From positions 613,001 to 677,000 of the forward strand of contig JALJCO010003012.1 in NCBI GenBank assembly GCA_023101725.1: DNA of 64,000 nt, read 5' to 3'. Shown here piece after piece: positions 23,703-36,017 of the stretch (positions are counted from its first letter, which is position 1; each line of letters opens with the position of its first letter). Below the pieces are notes generated by a model, which was not told the origin of the DNA, made no database searches, and saw only the letters and a list, made by a program, of their open reading frames with translations. A program made the position numbers and the translations under genes. The stretch comes from Atherinomorus stipes. Its lineage: Eukaryota; Chordata; Actinopteri; Atheriniformes; Atherinidae.

Positions 23703-23985
23703 GGAGTTTGCATGTTCCCCCTGTGTATGCTTGGGTTCTCTCCGGGTACTCTGGCTTCCTCCCACCGTCCAAAGACATGCGTGTTGGATTAATTGGTCAC
23801 TCTTAATTGTCCCTAGGTATGAATGTGAGCGTGAATGGCTGTCTGTCTCTCTGTGTTGGCCCTGGGACAGACTGGCGACCTGTCCAGGGTGTACCCCGCC
23901 TCTCGCCTGATAATAGCTGGGATAGGCTCCAGCAACCCCAGCAACCCTGAACTGGTTAAGTGGTACAGAAAATGACTGATGACTG
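23703..23985 (+). repeat. Widespread teleost retroelement repeat
   Basis: The order of blocks TTTGCATGTTCCCCC, GGGTTCTCTCCGGGTACTC, GGCTTCCTCCCACCGTCCAAA, GACTGGCGACCTGTCCAGGG and GCTGGGATAGGCTCCAGC matches a very common fish interspersed repeat (LINE/SINE 3' region). The copy is nearly complete and little diverged from the remembered consensus. Confidence 0.75.
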
Positions 23986-24005
23986 ACTATATATATGCAT
24001 ACATA

Positions 24006-24600
24006 CAGTTGACCTCAACATTATTCATACCCTCCAATTAATGAAGGGAAAAAAATCAGCTGTCAGTAAAACAAGTTGGAATTGACAAAAGTATTAATGA
24101 ATAAAATATAATGAAAATGATGACATTGATTTTGAATTGTGGTTCAACAAAAATATTAAAAACAAACACTCAAAATCAAAATAAGGAAACAAGCATGTTG
24201 GGGCTCCAAAGCTAAATATCAAAAGCAAACAAAGAAAAAATAAAACTAGTGAACAAGCACGATGGCGCTCTGAAGCAAAAATTTTGTTGAGCACCACTTT
24301 GAGTCAATCACTGGAATCAGGTGTTTTCTCTAATGTTCAAAAAGACTTCTGCACCTGTTGACAGGTATTTTGGTCTACTGTTCATTGGAAAGGTGATCTA
24401 ATGTGTCTGGGAAGCTTTGTTTGGTTTTTTAATTATTAAAATTTTTAACCACAATTTAAAAGCAATGATTGATTTCACTATATTATAATTCTGTAATTTT
24501 TTATTCATCATTAGTTTCTTTAGTCCGTTGTCATTTTAATTACAATTGTCAACTAGCCTTTTCTTTACCTGCAGGGTATGAATAATTTTGAGGACGACTG
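24006..24600. mobile_element. Tc1/mariner-like MITE, copy 1 (595 bp)
   Basis: The left end CAGTTGACCTCAACATTATT and the right end AATAATTTTGAGGACGACTG are imperfect inverted repeats, flanked by TA (24004-24005 and 24601-24602). The interior has no transposase. A diverged copy of the same interior sits at 29803-30312. Confidence 0.75.
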
Positions 24601-24835
24601 TATATACAACCGGGGAAAAATGTATTGAACACATCAACATTTTTCTCAGAAAATATATTTCTGGTAGAGCCATTGACATGAAATTTTTACCAGATGTTGG
24701 CAACAACTCAAGTAACACACACGTACAAAGAAATCCTAAAATTTATGTCCATAAATTAAGTTATGTGTAATATAGTGAAATGACAGGGAATAAGTATTGA
24801 ACACATGAAGAAATGGAGAAACAAAAAGATCAGTG
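24601..24835. mobile_element. Fragment of a second Tc1-like element
   Basis: GGGAAAAATGTATTGAACAC at about 24614, followed by ACATCAACATTTTTCTCAG and CATGAAATTTTTACCAGATG, is the familiar 5' part of a widespread fish Tc1-like family. It starts right next to the preceding MITE and stops at about 24835, where a different repeat (TTTTCGTTGACGATGAC) begins. Confidence 0.55.
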
Positions 24836-25020
24836 TTGTTTTCGTTGACGATGACAAAATTATTTCATTGACACCCATTTTTTTCATGATGATGAGACGA
24901 TGACTAGCTAAACATGTCTTTATGATGACTTACACATGACGAGACGTGAGTGAATTTTCGTTGACGAGACTGGACAAAAATGTTAGTGGGTGGTCTGTCA
25001 CACGTTCATCATGCAGGAAA
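24836..25020. repeat. GACGA-rich dispersed repeat
   Basis: Repeated TTCGTTGACGA/GAGACG motifs mark a common fish repeat fragment. Boundaries are uncertain. Confidence 0.35.
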
Positions 25021-25084
25021 TTTCTGCTTATTGTGCATTAATCTGCCTGTCAAAAGCATGTGCGGGAATCAAACCCGTGTGAAA

Positions 25085-25570
25085 TGAATGAATGCATGAA
25101 ATTTATTTATAAAGCACTTTTCATACAAAAGTAGCACAAAGTGCTTTACATATTAAAATCAGCAACATTTCAATAAAATGACAATTAGACAAACAATTAC
25201 ACATTGTCTATCTCCCCTCCACCCACATACATACACACACCCTCCCTCCGTATTTGTTATAACTTTGTGAATATAACCTGGTTTGGTGCTGCTGTGAGGA
25301 AACAATATCTCAGGGATCCGTCCACACTGGGAGCCATCATGGTCTCAGAAGCCACCACTGGGGGGACCTCCCAGGTCCTGGCCGCCAGGGGCCCACACCA
25401 TAACCATAGGATTGCAGAGCAGGACCCCCCAGCCACCCCAACCAAGAGGGTCCCCCAATGGCAACAACCCCACAGACCAAAAAGCAAAGCTCCCAGTGTG
25501 ACGGACCCCCATGAGGAAAACACTGGAGTTGATGTTAAAAGACTAAATCAAATGAACGTCAATAAGTGTG
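25085..25570 (-). repeat. Dispersed retroelement 3'-end-like repeat, copy 2
   Basis: This is the inverted counterpart of 15700-16170, alignable by eye over most of its length from TTATAAAGCACTTTTCATAC (25110) to the AAATGAACGTCAA block at 25549. The plus-strand frame AAVRKQYLRDPSTLGAIMVS matches RKRYLGDPSPLGVIMVS in copy 1. Conservation of that frame could mean coding origin or simply low divergence. Confidence 0.55.
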
Positions 25571-25905
25571 GTTCCGTTTGGTTCAATACGAATACAAATG
25601 TATTGTTGCACCCCTAATATATACGTATATATGTGTGTGCAGTTTTCCATAAAAGTTAAAAACAAGGAGGAAGTTATTAAAGATAACAAACCAAAGTGTC
25701 TGTGCAACATGACACTTTTGTGGCACGAGAAATCAGTTTTAGACCTGTCCTAGACAATATTTAGAAACACTCAGAGTACTCTTTTACTTTGCAGTTCTTT
25801 ACGTATGTACTGTGCTCTCACCTGTGAATGTTTCGGTCAGTATCTTATAAAATACAAAGCTGGACTTTACAAAAAATCGTAAATGGTTATGGCTCATGTG
25901 TTTCA

Positions 25906-25967
25906 AAAAAAAAAAAAAAAGAAAAAGGAAAGAGAAAAAAAAAGCGAAAAAAAAAAAAAAAAAATCA
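25906..25967. repeat. A-rich low-complexity tract
   Basis: Long A-runs with occasional G. The lysine-rich open frame over it is an artefact. Confidence 0.85.
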
Positions 25968-26394
25968 GAATAAAAAAACCATAAAACGGGCGTGGAATAT
26001 TTTTGCATGAAGATTGCTGTCATGTCACAGAAATATTGCCCAACAGTATAGAGGTATAGTACATCTCACCATTTACAACCCTGTAAATGGGCTGTACAGT
26101 GATAAATCATTGCAATGTTGTTTTTGTTTTTTATGTTTTTATATTTCATATTTTCACACAAGTATAGTTACATACTTAGACTACATTGCATGTAAAAGTG
26201 CAAATTATGGGCAGATAAATGGAAATGAGCATGACAAATATTTACTAAAACCCTTCTGGGTTCCATTTATAGAATAAATATGGAAATAAAGTGCAGACAT
26301 TCAGTTTTAATTTCATGGTATTAACATCCAAGTCAGAAGAAATGTTTAGGAATTATCTCAAATATAAAGAATCCTCTGAAATGTAATGGGCTAA

Positions 26395-26870
26395 TGATCA
26401 AGAGTCCTTGAGCTTCTGGACAGGATCAAAGAGCAGGTCTCCTCTATTGGGATGATTTGCCAGGCCTTTTCTGCAGCTGTTTCCAGTTGTCTGTTTATGG
26501 GTCTTTTTTTTTTTAGCTTCAGTTTTGCGATTTGCAGGTAGCAGCTCAATTGGACTGGGATCTGTGAGACTCTACCTTCATAAACTCCTGGGTTGCATTT
26601 TAGGTCATCCCTTTGATCTGTGACACACCATCTAAAATCAGCTTTGCAGCATTTGTGTGAGTCGAAGTAAACATTCTATCTTTGCACACAACAGATCTGT
26701 CTCCACCACTTTCTTCATGGCTTTGGTTTGTTTTGGCATAAACATTAGTAGATGTTCTCTCAAAGGCTGACAAAAGTGTTGAGGTTGGTGGTTAGCTAAA
26801 CTCCCCTGGAGATGAAACCACTGATTAATTTCCTTCATCTTCATCGCCTCCACGCCTTCCCCCATCTATA
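26395..26870 (-). pseudogene. Degenerate Tc1-superfamily-like transposon remnant
   Basis: The blocks GGATCAAAGAGCAGGTCTCC, GATGATTTGCCAGGCCTTTT, CAGCTCAATTGGACTGGGAT and CTTTGATCTGTGACACACCA follow the order of a fish Tc1-like transposon whose transposase reads on the minus strand. It has diverged heavily and carries an internal T-run, and no continuous transposase frame remains. A 75-codon minus-strand frame (26638-26865, with EINQWFHLQGSLANHQ) is open at its start but shows no catalytic motif. Confidence 0.4.
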
Positions 26871-26899
26871 GGTTCGCTTTTCTTCCCATCCCCCCTTGC

Positions 26900-29800
26900 C
26901 CCTTCAGCCACAGCTGAATATTAAATCAGACCCCTTTTTTTTTTAATTTCCAGATAACCACTGTTCATTTTTTTCCTTGTGTCATGCAGGCATGACATGG
27001 TGTAGCAGCCTATATATTAGGGATGGCTGATGTGAGTTATTATCTTTTCTTCCCGTTTACTGCTTATGTGTCCAACTGCATGGCTAAATCACTACCTGTG
27101 AATGTGCTGCAAGCAGCAAGTAACACCATTAGTGATTTGTATTGAATAATAAAGGTAGTTATTCCTTATTTGACATGGTAAAGTGTATATGTTTAAGAGC
27201 ACACACAACACCAAAGGTCTGGTTCACCATAGCTTCAGTTTTACCCGTGGTGTTTGTTTCCTCTTAGCTAATAATGCAGTTTGTATTTGAGAGTATATGT
27301 ATGTTTGTATGTTCATATCAGCAAGGGAAGAAAACATGGAAAAGTGCATTTGAAAGAAGAGGCACAAGCAACCCAAAGAGCAAACCTGTACTTTTATATG
27401 ATAAATATAGAACACATACACTGTTATTGTGCATTTGAATTTTATGTGCACATATATACTTAAGCACTTATATGCACATGCTGGTGCAGACAAATGCACA
27501 CAAACACACACCATAGGTGTCATCACTCAATGTCCTAGCTGCAAATGAAATCTCATTTTCTCTAACAATCTCAGTAGTCCACTCTAAAATACCCCCCCCC
27601 CTCTCTCTCTCATTCTGACTCTTCACTAAATCACATCCATTGTTTCCCTTATTAATTTCAACAACAGTTAAATACAGTTTTTAAACTCTTGCATTTTAAC
27701 CGAAGAGAACGCTTTCTCCTCCCCTTCACTAGGCTTTGTTTTCATGTTGCAACACTGGCTGCTCTCAGGTTTTAGCACTTTCCTCTTGTGTTGTGCTGCC
27801 TTCCCATCATCATATTACTTCCCATCACCTTCCTTGCATAGCCTGGAACCTCGCCCTGGAAGCTGGGGGAAGTGGGAAGTGATATGGAAAAATGAGGGCA
27901 ATAAAAAACACAGGGATGAATGGAGAGATGTGATATAAGGTAATATGCTAACCCAATCAACAGCCTGCTGTTTGCCGACAGTATAATCAACATATCGGCC
28001 TAATGTCATTACAGCTATATGAGAAATAATATTGCGTGAAATGATACCGGGGTGTGTATATGTGTGTGTGTGTGTTGTGCCTCTGTGGTGCACACATGAA
28101 CAAGCTCACATGTCCAGATGTATGTATCAACTACCAACTTCCAGGTGCAGTCAAAGATGCAAAATCCTGGATAGATGTGCACACATATAAATGTTTCTCA
28201 GCTTTTCCATCCAAATAACTGACTTGGTGACTGTTATTGATAAGATATAATATTACTAGCTTCTTTGTTTTTATCTTTGTCAATTATTCTGTTTTACTTT
28301 GATCTTACAAAATCAATAATTTACATGAAGACAGATCAGTTGCAATCAATATTTTTCTTTTACTTTTTGCTCATACGATTTGTCCGCTGTATATTCACAC
28401 GCGCGGAATGCCCACCGGCTCTGACACAAGAGGATATTAGTTAGTGTGTGGCTTCCATATCCTGAATGCATGAGGTCGCTGATGGCCTCTATTGATGGAC
28501 ACTGGCGTGAAGCCATCACTCAAGTTATGGAGCTTTAATTGGAGACAGCATAAAACGATAAACCAAGAAACATGCATGGCTGAACAGCCCAATGTAAACC
28601 ATTAATCATAGCATAGGCAAAGACAAGTGGCCGCCACGTAGACACCAGCGCACACAGATACGTCTCTGTGTGCACACGCACACAGCTGCTGAGGCATAAT
28701 CATAGCCCTCTTGCACCACACACCTTGCATGTGCGCATGACACACACGGACACACACACAAACACACAGAGCATAGCAGAGACAAGAGTCCCAGTCACAT
28801 ATTCTCATGATAGATGACCCATTTAACTTTGATTTCTGAGAGAAATGAGCTTGCCAGCGATACAGGGTTGCCACACAAGCCTGCACACACACGTGCACCC
28901 CCGCACACACACCTACCTCCTCACTTATTTATAATATACATAGATGCTATATGTAGTACTAGTCTACATATATGGACTCACTCTCCATTTACTTTGTATG
29001 TAAATAACAGTTTGTTTTATTTGGAAGACCTGCATTAAAGCCTGCTCTGTCATTCTCTCACTACTGAACACACCCACCCACCCACCCACACATGCACAGT
29101 GCCACTTATTTGCATGAGGAGGTTTATAATATGGGGATGATTTGTGATGTAAGCAATCAGAGGTGAAGTAATTCATCAGTAGCTGAGCCTAGCTCACAAC
29201 TCCACCGGTTATAAATACAAATCTATGAACACACACAAACACACACATAAAAATATACATATACACACACGGTCATACCTGCTTGCAAAAATCTTCAAGA
29301 TCCCACAGAGAGAGCAAATCAGAGGCACAAAACATTGACTAGCAGGGAAAACTGTTAATGAATAGAGTAAATAAAGCTAAAATGCACTCATGCTCTATGT
29401 TTTCATAACTCGCCATAAATGCATTAACATTTTTTGGCAAGTTGGGCTTTATGTAATTGTTTTTATTTGTTGTGAGTATGATTTAGTCTAATGTTGTTAC
29501 CAAACAGCTGAATAAATATATTAGTTAACTGGTTACCTCCGCAGTGTATCTCAAATCAGTTTAAAACTAAATATGGCTCAATTTGACTCTTCCATTATTT
29601 AACCATCTCATGAATACTGACTTTCCAATAAGTTGTCATCTTGCAGAAAAAAAGGCCACTTTTGAGAGAATATCAACCATTTAAGTTCACATTTGACCTT
29701 TAAAAACTAAATGACTTGTACGTCATGTAAATGATGAAATGTGCATGAAAGTAAGTGACATAGCAAAAACAAGCCAGAAAATCTAGGAAAGAATGTTTAT
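26900..29800. other. Non-coding, microsatellite-rich stretch
   Basis: CA/TG-rich tracts at 28050-28075 and 28640-28910 create spurious Cys/Val/His open frames. The unique tract 28400-28580, with AGCTTTAATTGGAGACAGC, is higher in complexity and looks like a possible conserved element. No exon was recognised. Confidence 0.4.
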
Positions 29801-29802
29801 GA

Positions 29803-30312
29803 CATACAGAACGGTGCGAGAGAAAATTTGCTGTCAATAAAATAAGTGGAAATTGACAAAAGTAATAATAAATAAAAATTTTGACAAAATCGTGACATTG
29901 ATTGATTTGAATTGAAATTCAACAGAAATATAGAAACAAACAAAAATTAAATAAGCAAACAAGCATTATGGGGCTCATGAACTAAAATTCTATTGAACAA
30001 CACTTTGAGGCAATCACTGCACTAAAGTGTTTTCTGTAACATCCAATCAGATTTCTGCACCTGTTGACAAGTGGTCCAATACCAAGAAAGGTGCTTTAAT
30101 ATATCTGGGAAAGTTTTTTTTTTTTTTTTTTTATCATTTATTAAAATTATTTATTAAGACCATAATTCAAAATTTATGTTTTATTTCACTAAATTATCAT
30201 TTAGTAAATTTTCATTTATTATGACTTTTTCCAGTTTCTTGTTATTTAAATTACTATTGTGAATTTTGCCTTTTCTTTAATGGGAGGGTGTCTAAACTTT
30301 AGCAGCGTGCTG
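29803..30312. mobile_element. Tc1/mariner-like MITE, copy 2 (diverged)
   Basis: Shares with 24006-24600 the ordered blocks GGAAATTGACAAAAGTA, CATTATGGGGCTC, CAACACTTTGAGGCAATCAC, TTCTGCACCTGTTGACAAGT and TATCTGGGAAAG. The terminal repeats are badly degraded, so this copy is much older or mutated more. A T18-run at 30115-30132 lies at the matching position of the first copy's TTTGGTTTTTTAATT. Confidence 0.65.
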
Positions 30313-31084
30313 TATTGTCTGGAAAAGAGGAATGCTTAATTCTGAAAAGGGAGGGCTACAGCAAGGAATTTTGTGACAAGACAAATGTTCACTAAAAAGC
30401 AAGATGAGGGGGGACTGCTGCTCTTACCGGAGCGAGAAGGTCATTTATTGAATGGGGAAAGGATAGAAAGACTGCAGGCTCAAGATCTCAGTGTCAGTAT
30501 CAACTCAATGGACTGACACCCAATATTTCTGCTTTATTTTTATCTGTATTTCCTAAAAAAATTTACAAGCAAGTCTTTGCTTCCAAATCCCTTCTGCTGC
30601 AGATTTACTCCCTTGAGGCATTATTTTGATCTTACTAATGATGCTGTAATCCAGACCTTTCCATTTTTGCTCTATGATTGCAAATATTAACACCCCACAA
30701 CCAACTGCACCCACCACCGCCACCACCCACTGACTTATGAGACAGTGTTGATATTTAGACAGATGGATGGTCCATTACCAGGATAAAAACCTTCAAAATG
30801 CACACAGGCGCATACAAGATGCACACACACACACATGTTCCATGCAGCAGCTGAAGCCCCTCAGCGCTCCTCTGTCCTCACATGCTTGGTTTCCCCATCT
30901 AATTGCTGCCATTCGTCAGTGTGTTTGTGTGTGTGTCTGTATCTCATGAACTTTGTGTTTTTGTCCTTCTCTCGTGATTCTGTCACTGTGAATTTACAAA
31001 CAGCTGTGGCAAAAAGAGGGGAAGCACGAAAGAATCAGAGAGACAGGTAAGAATGGGAAGAGAAAGACAAAAAAACAAGAGCAG

Positions 31085-31085
<1 letters not shown>

Positions 31086-31116
<31 letters not shown>
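31086..31116. repeat. (CA)n microsatellite
   Basis: Fifteen CA units. Confidence 0.95.
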
Positions 31117-31117
<1 letters not shown>

Positions 31118-32536
31118 ACTCAGAGAGCTGACATAGAGCCATGGGGCATACAAAACCTGTCAGCAGTGAAACCTGCTGGCTTGTTCTCTGGCTTGCCAAA
31201 GTGGAGTTGCTCTCACATAATATGCCATCCTTGTTATAAAAAAATAAAAAAAGTGGTATTTTATTCTTACTGTATAAACATAATATTTTGATCCTGATCA
31301 AAATCCCCTCAGCAGGTACAGTCGGATGCATATTTATTTAATCTGGGAAGTGTGTCAGCCAATTTCTCCACAGTGCAGACATTAGAAATGTGATTATTGA
31401 CATAGAAAAAGCACTGTAAATAAACATCTGAGACAAAAAAAAAAAAGTATAAAAAGACTGCAGAGATGTAACAAAGAGTCACCTTTATGTAATATTGATA
31501 TCTTCTAATCAAATGAGACTGCATGCTTCAGTGATCATTAAGACATTTGCTGATGAGTAAAGCTGTTTATGTTCTGGTCGGTGTATGTGTGAAATGTTTT
31601 GGCTTTGTCTCTGTGTGCTTAATAAAAGGCTCCACATTATTACCCCCCCCCCCTTTGCATTCACGCATGCTTGTGTACGTGCGCGTGTGTTCAACATGAT
31701 AATTTGTCAGTTTATGTTGTGAGAGGGGTAAACAGATAAGCAATCCACAGTCCAATCCTTCATCCTGCTCTGATTATAAATCAGCTGGAGCTCTCAGAAG
31801 CAATCAGCAAGAGCAATCTGCAGCCGCCACAGACACCTTATCAATCAGAGGGGACCATCACACTGTCACACATACACACAGACTAAACTAAAGATACACA
31901 CACTCACATATTTGTATGACCATGCAACCACCACTGCACACACAAACACACACCCTTGGACATAGTTGCAGATATGCCGCAGCACTGCATCCTCGCCCCG
32001 CGGCTTCCTTCCTCCTTTTCTAAATTTATTTTTCTTTTCTTTTGTCTGTTTGTTTGTTTTTTCCTGGTCTTGTGAAACAGGATCGTGTGAGTTGCAACAT
32101 GAGTTTCATCCAGCTAGCTGCCTGGCGGCCACGGAACAGCACAGAGCGAGACACATCACTCCTAATTACAGTCTGATATTAATAACAGAGAAAAATATTA
32201 ATCTTGGAGGTAAACACTAAGCCGCTTAAAGGAAAATTACAAATAAATCAGATTATCTTATAGGAATATCCTCCAAATAGGCCAGGGGGGTAATGAGAAA
32301 CCTGCGCACCAACCTCCATCTCCCTCCTTCTCCCTCTCCGTCATTTCCCACTCCCCCATTTTTCTGCCGGATTGGAAAAGGTGTGACTGAATGTACGTGT
32401 CTGGCTGTGTGTTTGCGAGAACGACTGTGTATTAAGCTGCACGTCGACCCCCACCACCAGCGTCGCCTCCTTCTTCTCTCCCTCTCTACTGTTGTATTCA
32501 TTTTTCACCTACAATTTTATTTTTTCATCAGTCGAA

Positions 32537-32553
32537 GGGGGGGGGGGGGGGGG
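32537..32553. repeat. G-homopolymer run
   Basis: Seventeen consecutive G, prone to sequencing error. Confidence 0.9.
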
Positions 32554-33604
32554 TCGCCGAGCAGATTCAATTAGGTTCTGTGATTGGGCCGCTGGCATTC
32601 AGTGGGGTCATGGAAAGGTTAAAGAATTCAGTGGCACAAACATGATTATGGCTCTGTAGCATTTGATCAGAAGTAGGGTTTGTCAAGAAAGTGGAGCTAC
32701 TCTGTTTCTTGAGCTGCGACCACCAGTTCGGCCAGTGTGAGAGAGCTTTTCCAAGTGTTAGTGTAATTGATTTCCCCCCTTAATGATAACTGTATGTTCA
32801 AAAGGCTGAAGATACTGCAGCCTTGAATCCATAAGAAGATATATACATTGGTAACGTAAGAAAAAGTAAGGAAAATCAAATTCATGTAGGAAATTGGCTT
32901 TTGGCAACATTTTCAAAGGGACAGCCAAGTGGAGCTCAGAAAATAAATAACATGACATATGAAGGAGGAAACCTACAATGGTTTGCATCTGTGATTGATT
33001 AATATGCAAAATGACAAGTGCTGCAAAGGAAGGGGAAGTTTGAACACTTTATACACGGTGCTCCAAATTATGTTGCGCTTTATATTTTCTCTTTTTTTGT
33101 AAATAATTAATGTGAATGAAAGTGAGTAAATATGATTTTCAATAATAACAATAATTCACATTAGGTTTTTTTTTTTATTATTTGGATTTTATTTAACAAA
33201 ACAACCACAGATGAAAACAGCTTCTTTTTTTTTGCCAATCATTAAAATACAGTTTCAAATTATTATGCATTACAGTTTCAAACATGAAAAACAGTTTGTA
33301 AAAAACTCAAAATCTTGAAACACCTAATAGATCATTTTTTAAAATTTTCTGGATCAAGTTCCATGTAAACACAGTTCTTCTCTGATATCACCTTAAAACT
33401 CTCTCATCCATTTAACTTGGAAGACCATGGATAGTTTCCACCTGGATCTAAGTTGAGACCAAAGTTGCTGTGTATACTGTCGTCCATCCTCAAACAGTGG
33501 TGACTGTGAAGTGAGGTATTAAGAAATGAATCTAATCATATGGGATGCTAGCAGTATGTCCTTTCTAAATTTATCCACGACATACTGTTAGATAATGCCT
33601 CCCA

Positions 33605-33751
33605 TCACTTATGGTTGGAAATATTAAATATTTAGGTATCAATATTCCCCCCAGGCTGTCAGAGTTATTTTCACTTAATAACTCATCACTTCTTAGAACA
33701 GTATGCGATAATCTCAAATGCTGGTCAAGTCTCCCACCCCCTCTTTTATAA
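33605..33751 (+). pseudogene. L1-clade LINE ORF2 remnant
   Basis: A 48-codon plus-strand frame reads VGNIKYLGINIPPRLSEL, FSLNNSSLLRTVCDNLKCW and SSLPPPLL before TAA. 'KYLGI.I...L..L...N...LL..V..DL..W..LPLSL' is the signature of the region just after the reverse-transcriptase domain in L1-clade LINEs. Only this small part is left; upstream RT motifs were not found, and the frame starts and ends abruptly. Confidence 0.6.
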
Positions 33752-34812
33752 CACATAGATTATGTAAAAGTTAAAGTTACCCTAGATAAGGATAGATTTT
33801 TTTCAAGGCTCCTTGTAATCTAACAGAGAAATAGTTGCAGTCACTTACTGTGACAGTTCAATACTAGTTTTCTAAAAATAATCATGATAATAATAAAAAT
33901 AAAAGCCAAGATCAACCTAACCCTCCAAAAAACATAAACCTCAAGGAGGGTGAGAGTTACCCAATTCTATATTACAGTACTTTTTAGCAAATCAGTTAAA
34001 TGGTTAAATCCAAGATGATGATGCTTGAGAGCAGCAGAAATTCTTAAGAAAAAAGTTCCTTGGTGCCGAGATCTTGTAATGTTTTATCAGCTTTTAATGC
34101 GATCAAAAATTTTCATGACTTTCAAAGGAAAGGTTTGAAATGTAGGAAACTCAATGAGAAAGGTTGAACTGTAGAAAAGCACAATGAAAGGCATTTGAAG
34201 AGCTTCGTGTTGACCTTCGAGCATGGTTTCAGAATGCACTGTACATCGCACCGTGCAGACTCCAATGGGCAAAGGCTAAGAAGAACATCTCTACAGGAAC
34301 AAGGAAAGACTTGAGACCACACAGGAGGAAGCAAAAAAAAACAAAGATGAAATGTCCAAGCAAGACATGAGACAAGAATACATATTTGACTGACTGACGA
34401 CCAGAGAGAGTTCAGGGGAAAACAGGATGTTGGAAGAATGTGGACCTGGCACTGTGTTATTTCTTTGTAAGAAAGAAATGATTCGCTTCTTTGCTCTTTG
34501 ATGTGTCGTATATTTGCTTGGCTAAACCAATGCAACTGATGGGCAGATTTATACTAATGACAGAACCATGAACATTTGTCCTGCTGCTACAGGGAGTGCA
34601 AAATTATTAGGCAAATGAGTATTTTGACCACATCATCCTCTTTATGCATGTTGTCTTACTCCAAGCTGTATAGGCCCAAAGCCTACTATCAATTAAGCAT
34701 ATCAGGTGATGTGCATCTCTGTAATGAGAAGGGGTGTGGTCTAACATCAACACCCTATATCAGGTGTGTTAGGCAATCATAATTATTAGGCAACTCCCTT
34801 TCCTTTGGCAAA

Positions 34813-35700
34813 ATGGGTCAGAAGAGGGACTTGACAGGTTCCAAAAAGTAAAAAATAGTGAGATATCTTGCAGAGGGATGCAGCACTCTTAAAATTGCCA
34901 AGCTTCTGAAGTGATCATCGAACAATCAAGCGTTTCGTTCAAAATAGTCAACAGGGTTGCAAGAAACGTGTGGAAAAACCAAGGCACAAAATAACTGCCC
35001 ATGAACTGAGAAAAGTCAAGCGTGCAGCTGCCAAGATGCCACTTGCCAGCAGTTTTGCCATATTTCAGAGCTGCTACATCACTGGAGTGCCCAAAAGCAC
35101 AAGGTGTGCAATACTCAGAGACATGGCCAACGTAAGAAAGGCTGAAAAACGACCACCACTGAACAAGACACACAAGCTGAAACATCAAGACTGGGCCAAG
35201 AAATATCTCCAGACTGATTTTTCTAAAGATTTATGGACTGATGAAATGAGAGTGAGTCTTGATGGGCCAGATAGACAGGCCCGTGGCTGGATCGGTAAAG
35301 GGCAGAGAGCTCCAGTCCCACTCAGACGCCAGCAAGGTGGAGGTGGGGTACTGGTATGGGCTGGTATCATCAAAGATGAGCTTGTGGGGCCTTTTCGGGT
35401 TGAGGATGGAGTCAAGCTAAACTCCCAGTCCTACTGCCAGTTTCTGGGAGACACCTTCTTCAAGCAGTGGTACAGAAAGAAGTCTGCATCCTTCAAGAAA
35501 AACGTGATTTTCATGCAGGACAATGCTCCATCACACGCATCCGAGTACTCCACAGCGTGGCTGCAAGAAAGGTTCTAAAAGAAGAAAAACTAATGACATG
35601 ACCTCCTTGTTCACCTGATCTGAACCCCATAGAGAACCTGTGGTCCCTCATCAAATGTGAGATTTACAAGGAGGAAAACCGTACACCTCTCTGAACAGTG
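34813..35700 (+). pseudogene. Tc1-like transposase pseudogene
   Basis: The ATG at 34813 gives MGQKRDLTG and then an early stop. The HTH-like part (GCSTLKIAKLLK, then DHRTIKRFVQNSQQG) needs a frameshift near 34910. The longest clean piece (34970-35578) has HQDWAKKYLQTDFSKDLWTD with the first catalytic Asp, GGGGVLVWAGI and FMQDNAPSHAS with the second. A one-base shift at about 35569 leads to KVLKEEKLMT, a TGA in place of the expected Trp, and PCSPDLNPIENLWSLIK with the catalytic Glu. All three DDE residues can still be seen, in two frames. Normal Tc1 transposases have about 340 residues. Two frameshifts and at least two stops make the gene non-functional. Confidence 0.85.
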
Positions 35701-36017
35701 TCTGGGAGGCTGTGGTTGCTTCTGCACGCAATGTTGATGGTGAACAGATCAAAACACTGACAGGATCCATGGATGGCAGGCTTTTTAGTGTGCTTGCAAA
35801 GAAAGGTGGCTATATTGGTCACTGCTTTGTTTTTGTTTTGTTTTGGAATGTCAGAAATGTATATTTGTGAATGTTGAGCTGTTACATTGGTTTTCCTGGT
35901 GAAAATAAATAATTAAAATGGGTATATTTGTTTTTTGTTAAGTTGCCTAATAATTATGTTTGTCTTATACACCTGATATAGGGTGTTGATGTCATTCGAC
36001 CACACCCCTTCTCATCA

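Larger units (their letters stand above)
30313..33590. other. Non-coding stretch, candidate conserved tract
   Basis: Microsatellites and a G-run are listed separately. The tract 32085-32260 (CTAATTACAGTCTGATATTA and AGCCGCTTAAAGGAAAATTA) and 32560-32660 are unique and enhancer-like. From 33055 (GTGCTCCAAATTATG) the sequence is AT-rich and may contain an old Tc1-like end. Confidence 0.35.

Noticed and set aside
25050..25075. tRNA B-box-like GGTTTGATTCC on the minus strand
   Set aside because: No A box at the right spacing and no cloverleaf; taken as chance or a degraded SINE trace.
25828..26023. Lys-rich (plus) and Phe-rich (minus) frames
   Set aside because: A direct translation of the A-rich tract.
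28602..28910. 102-codon frame with repeated Cys-Val
   Set aside because: Produced by alternating CA/TG microsatellite sequence.
34122..34535. 137-codon minus-strand frame
   Set aside because: Cys/Phe/Ser-rich without motif or splice context, antisense to ordinary AT-rich DNA.
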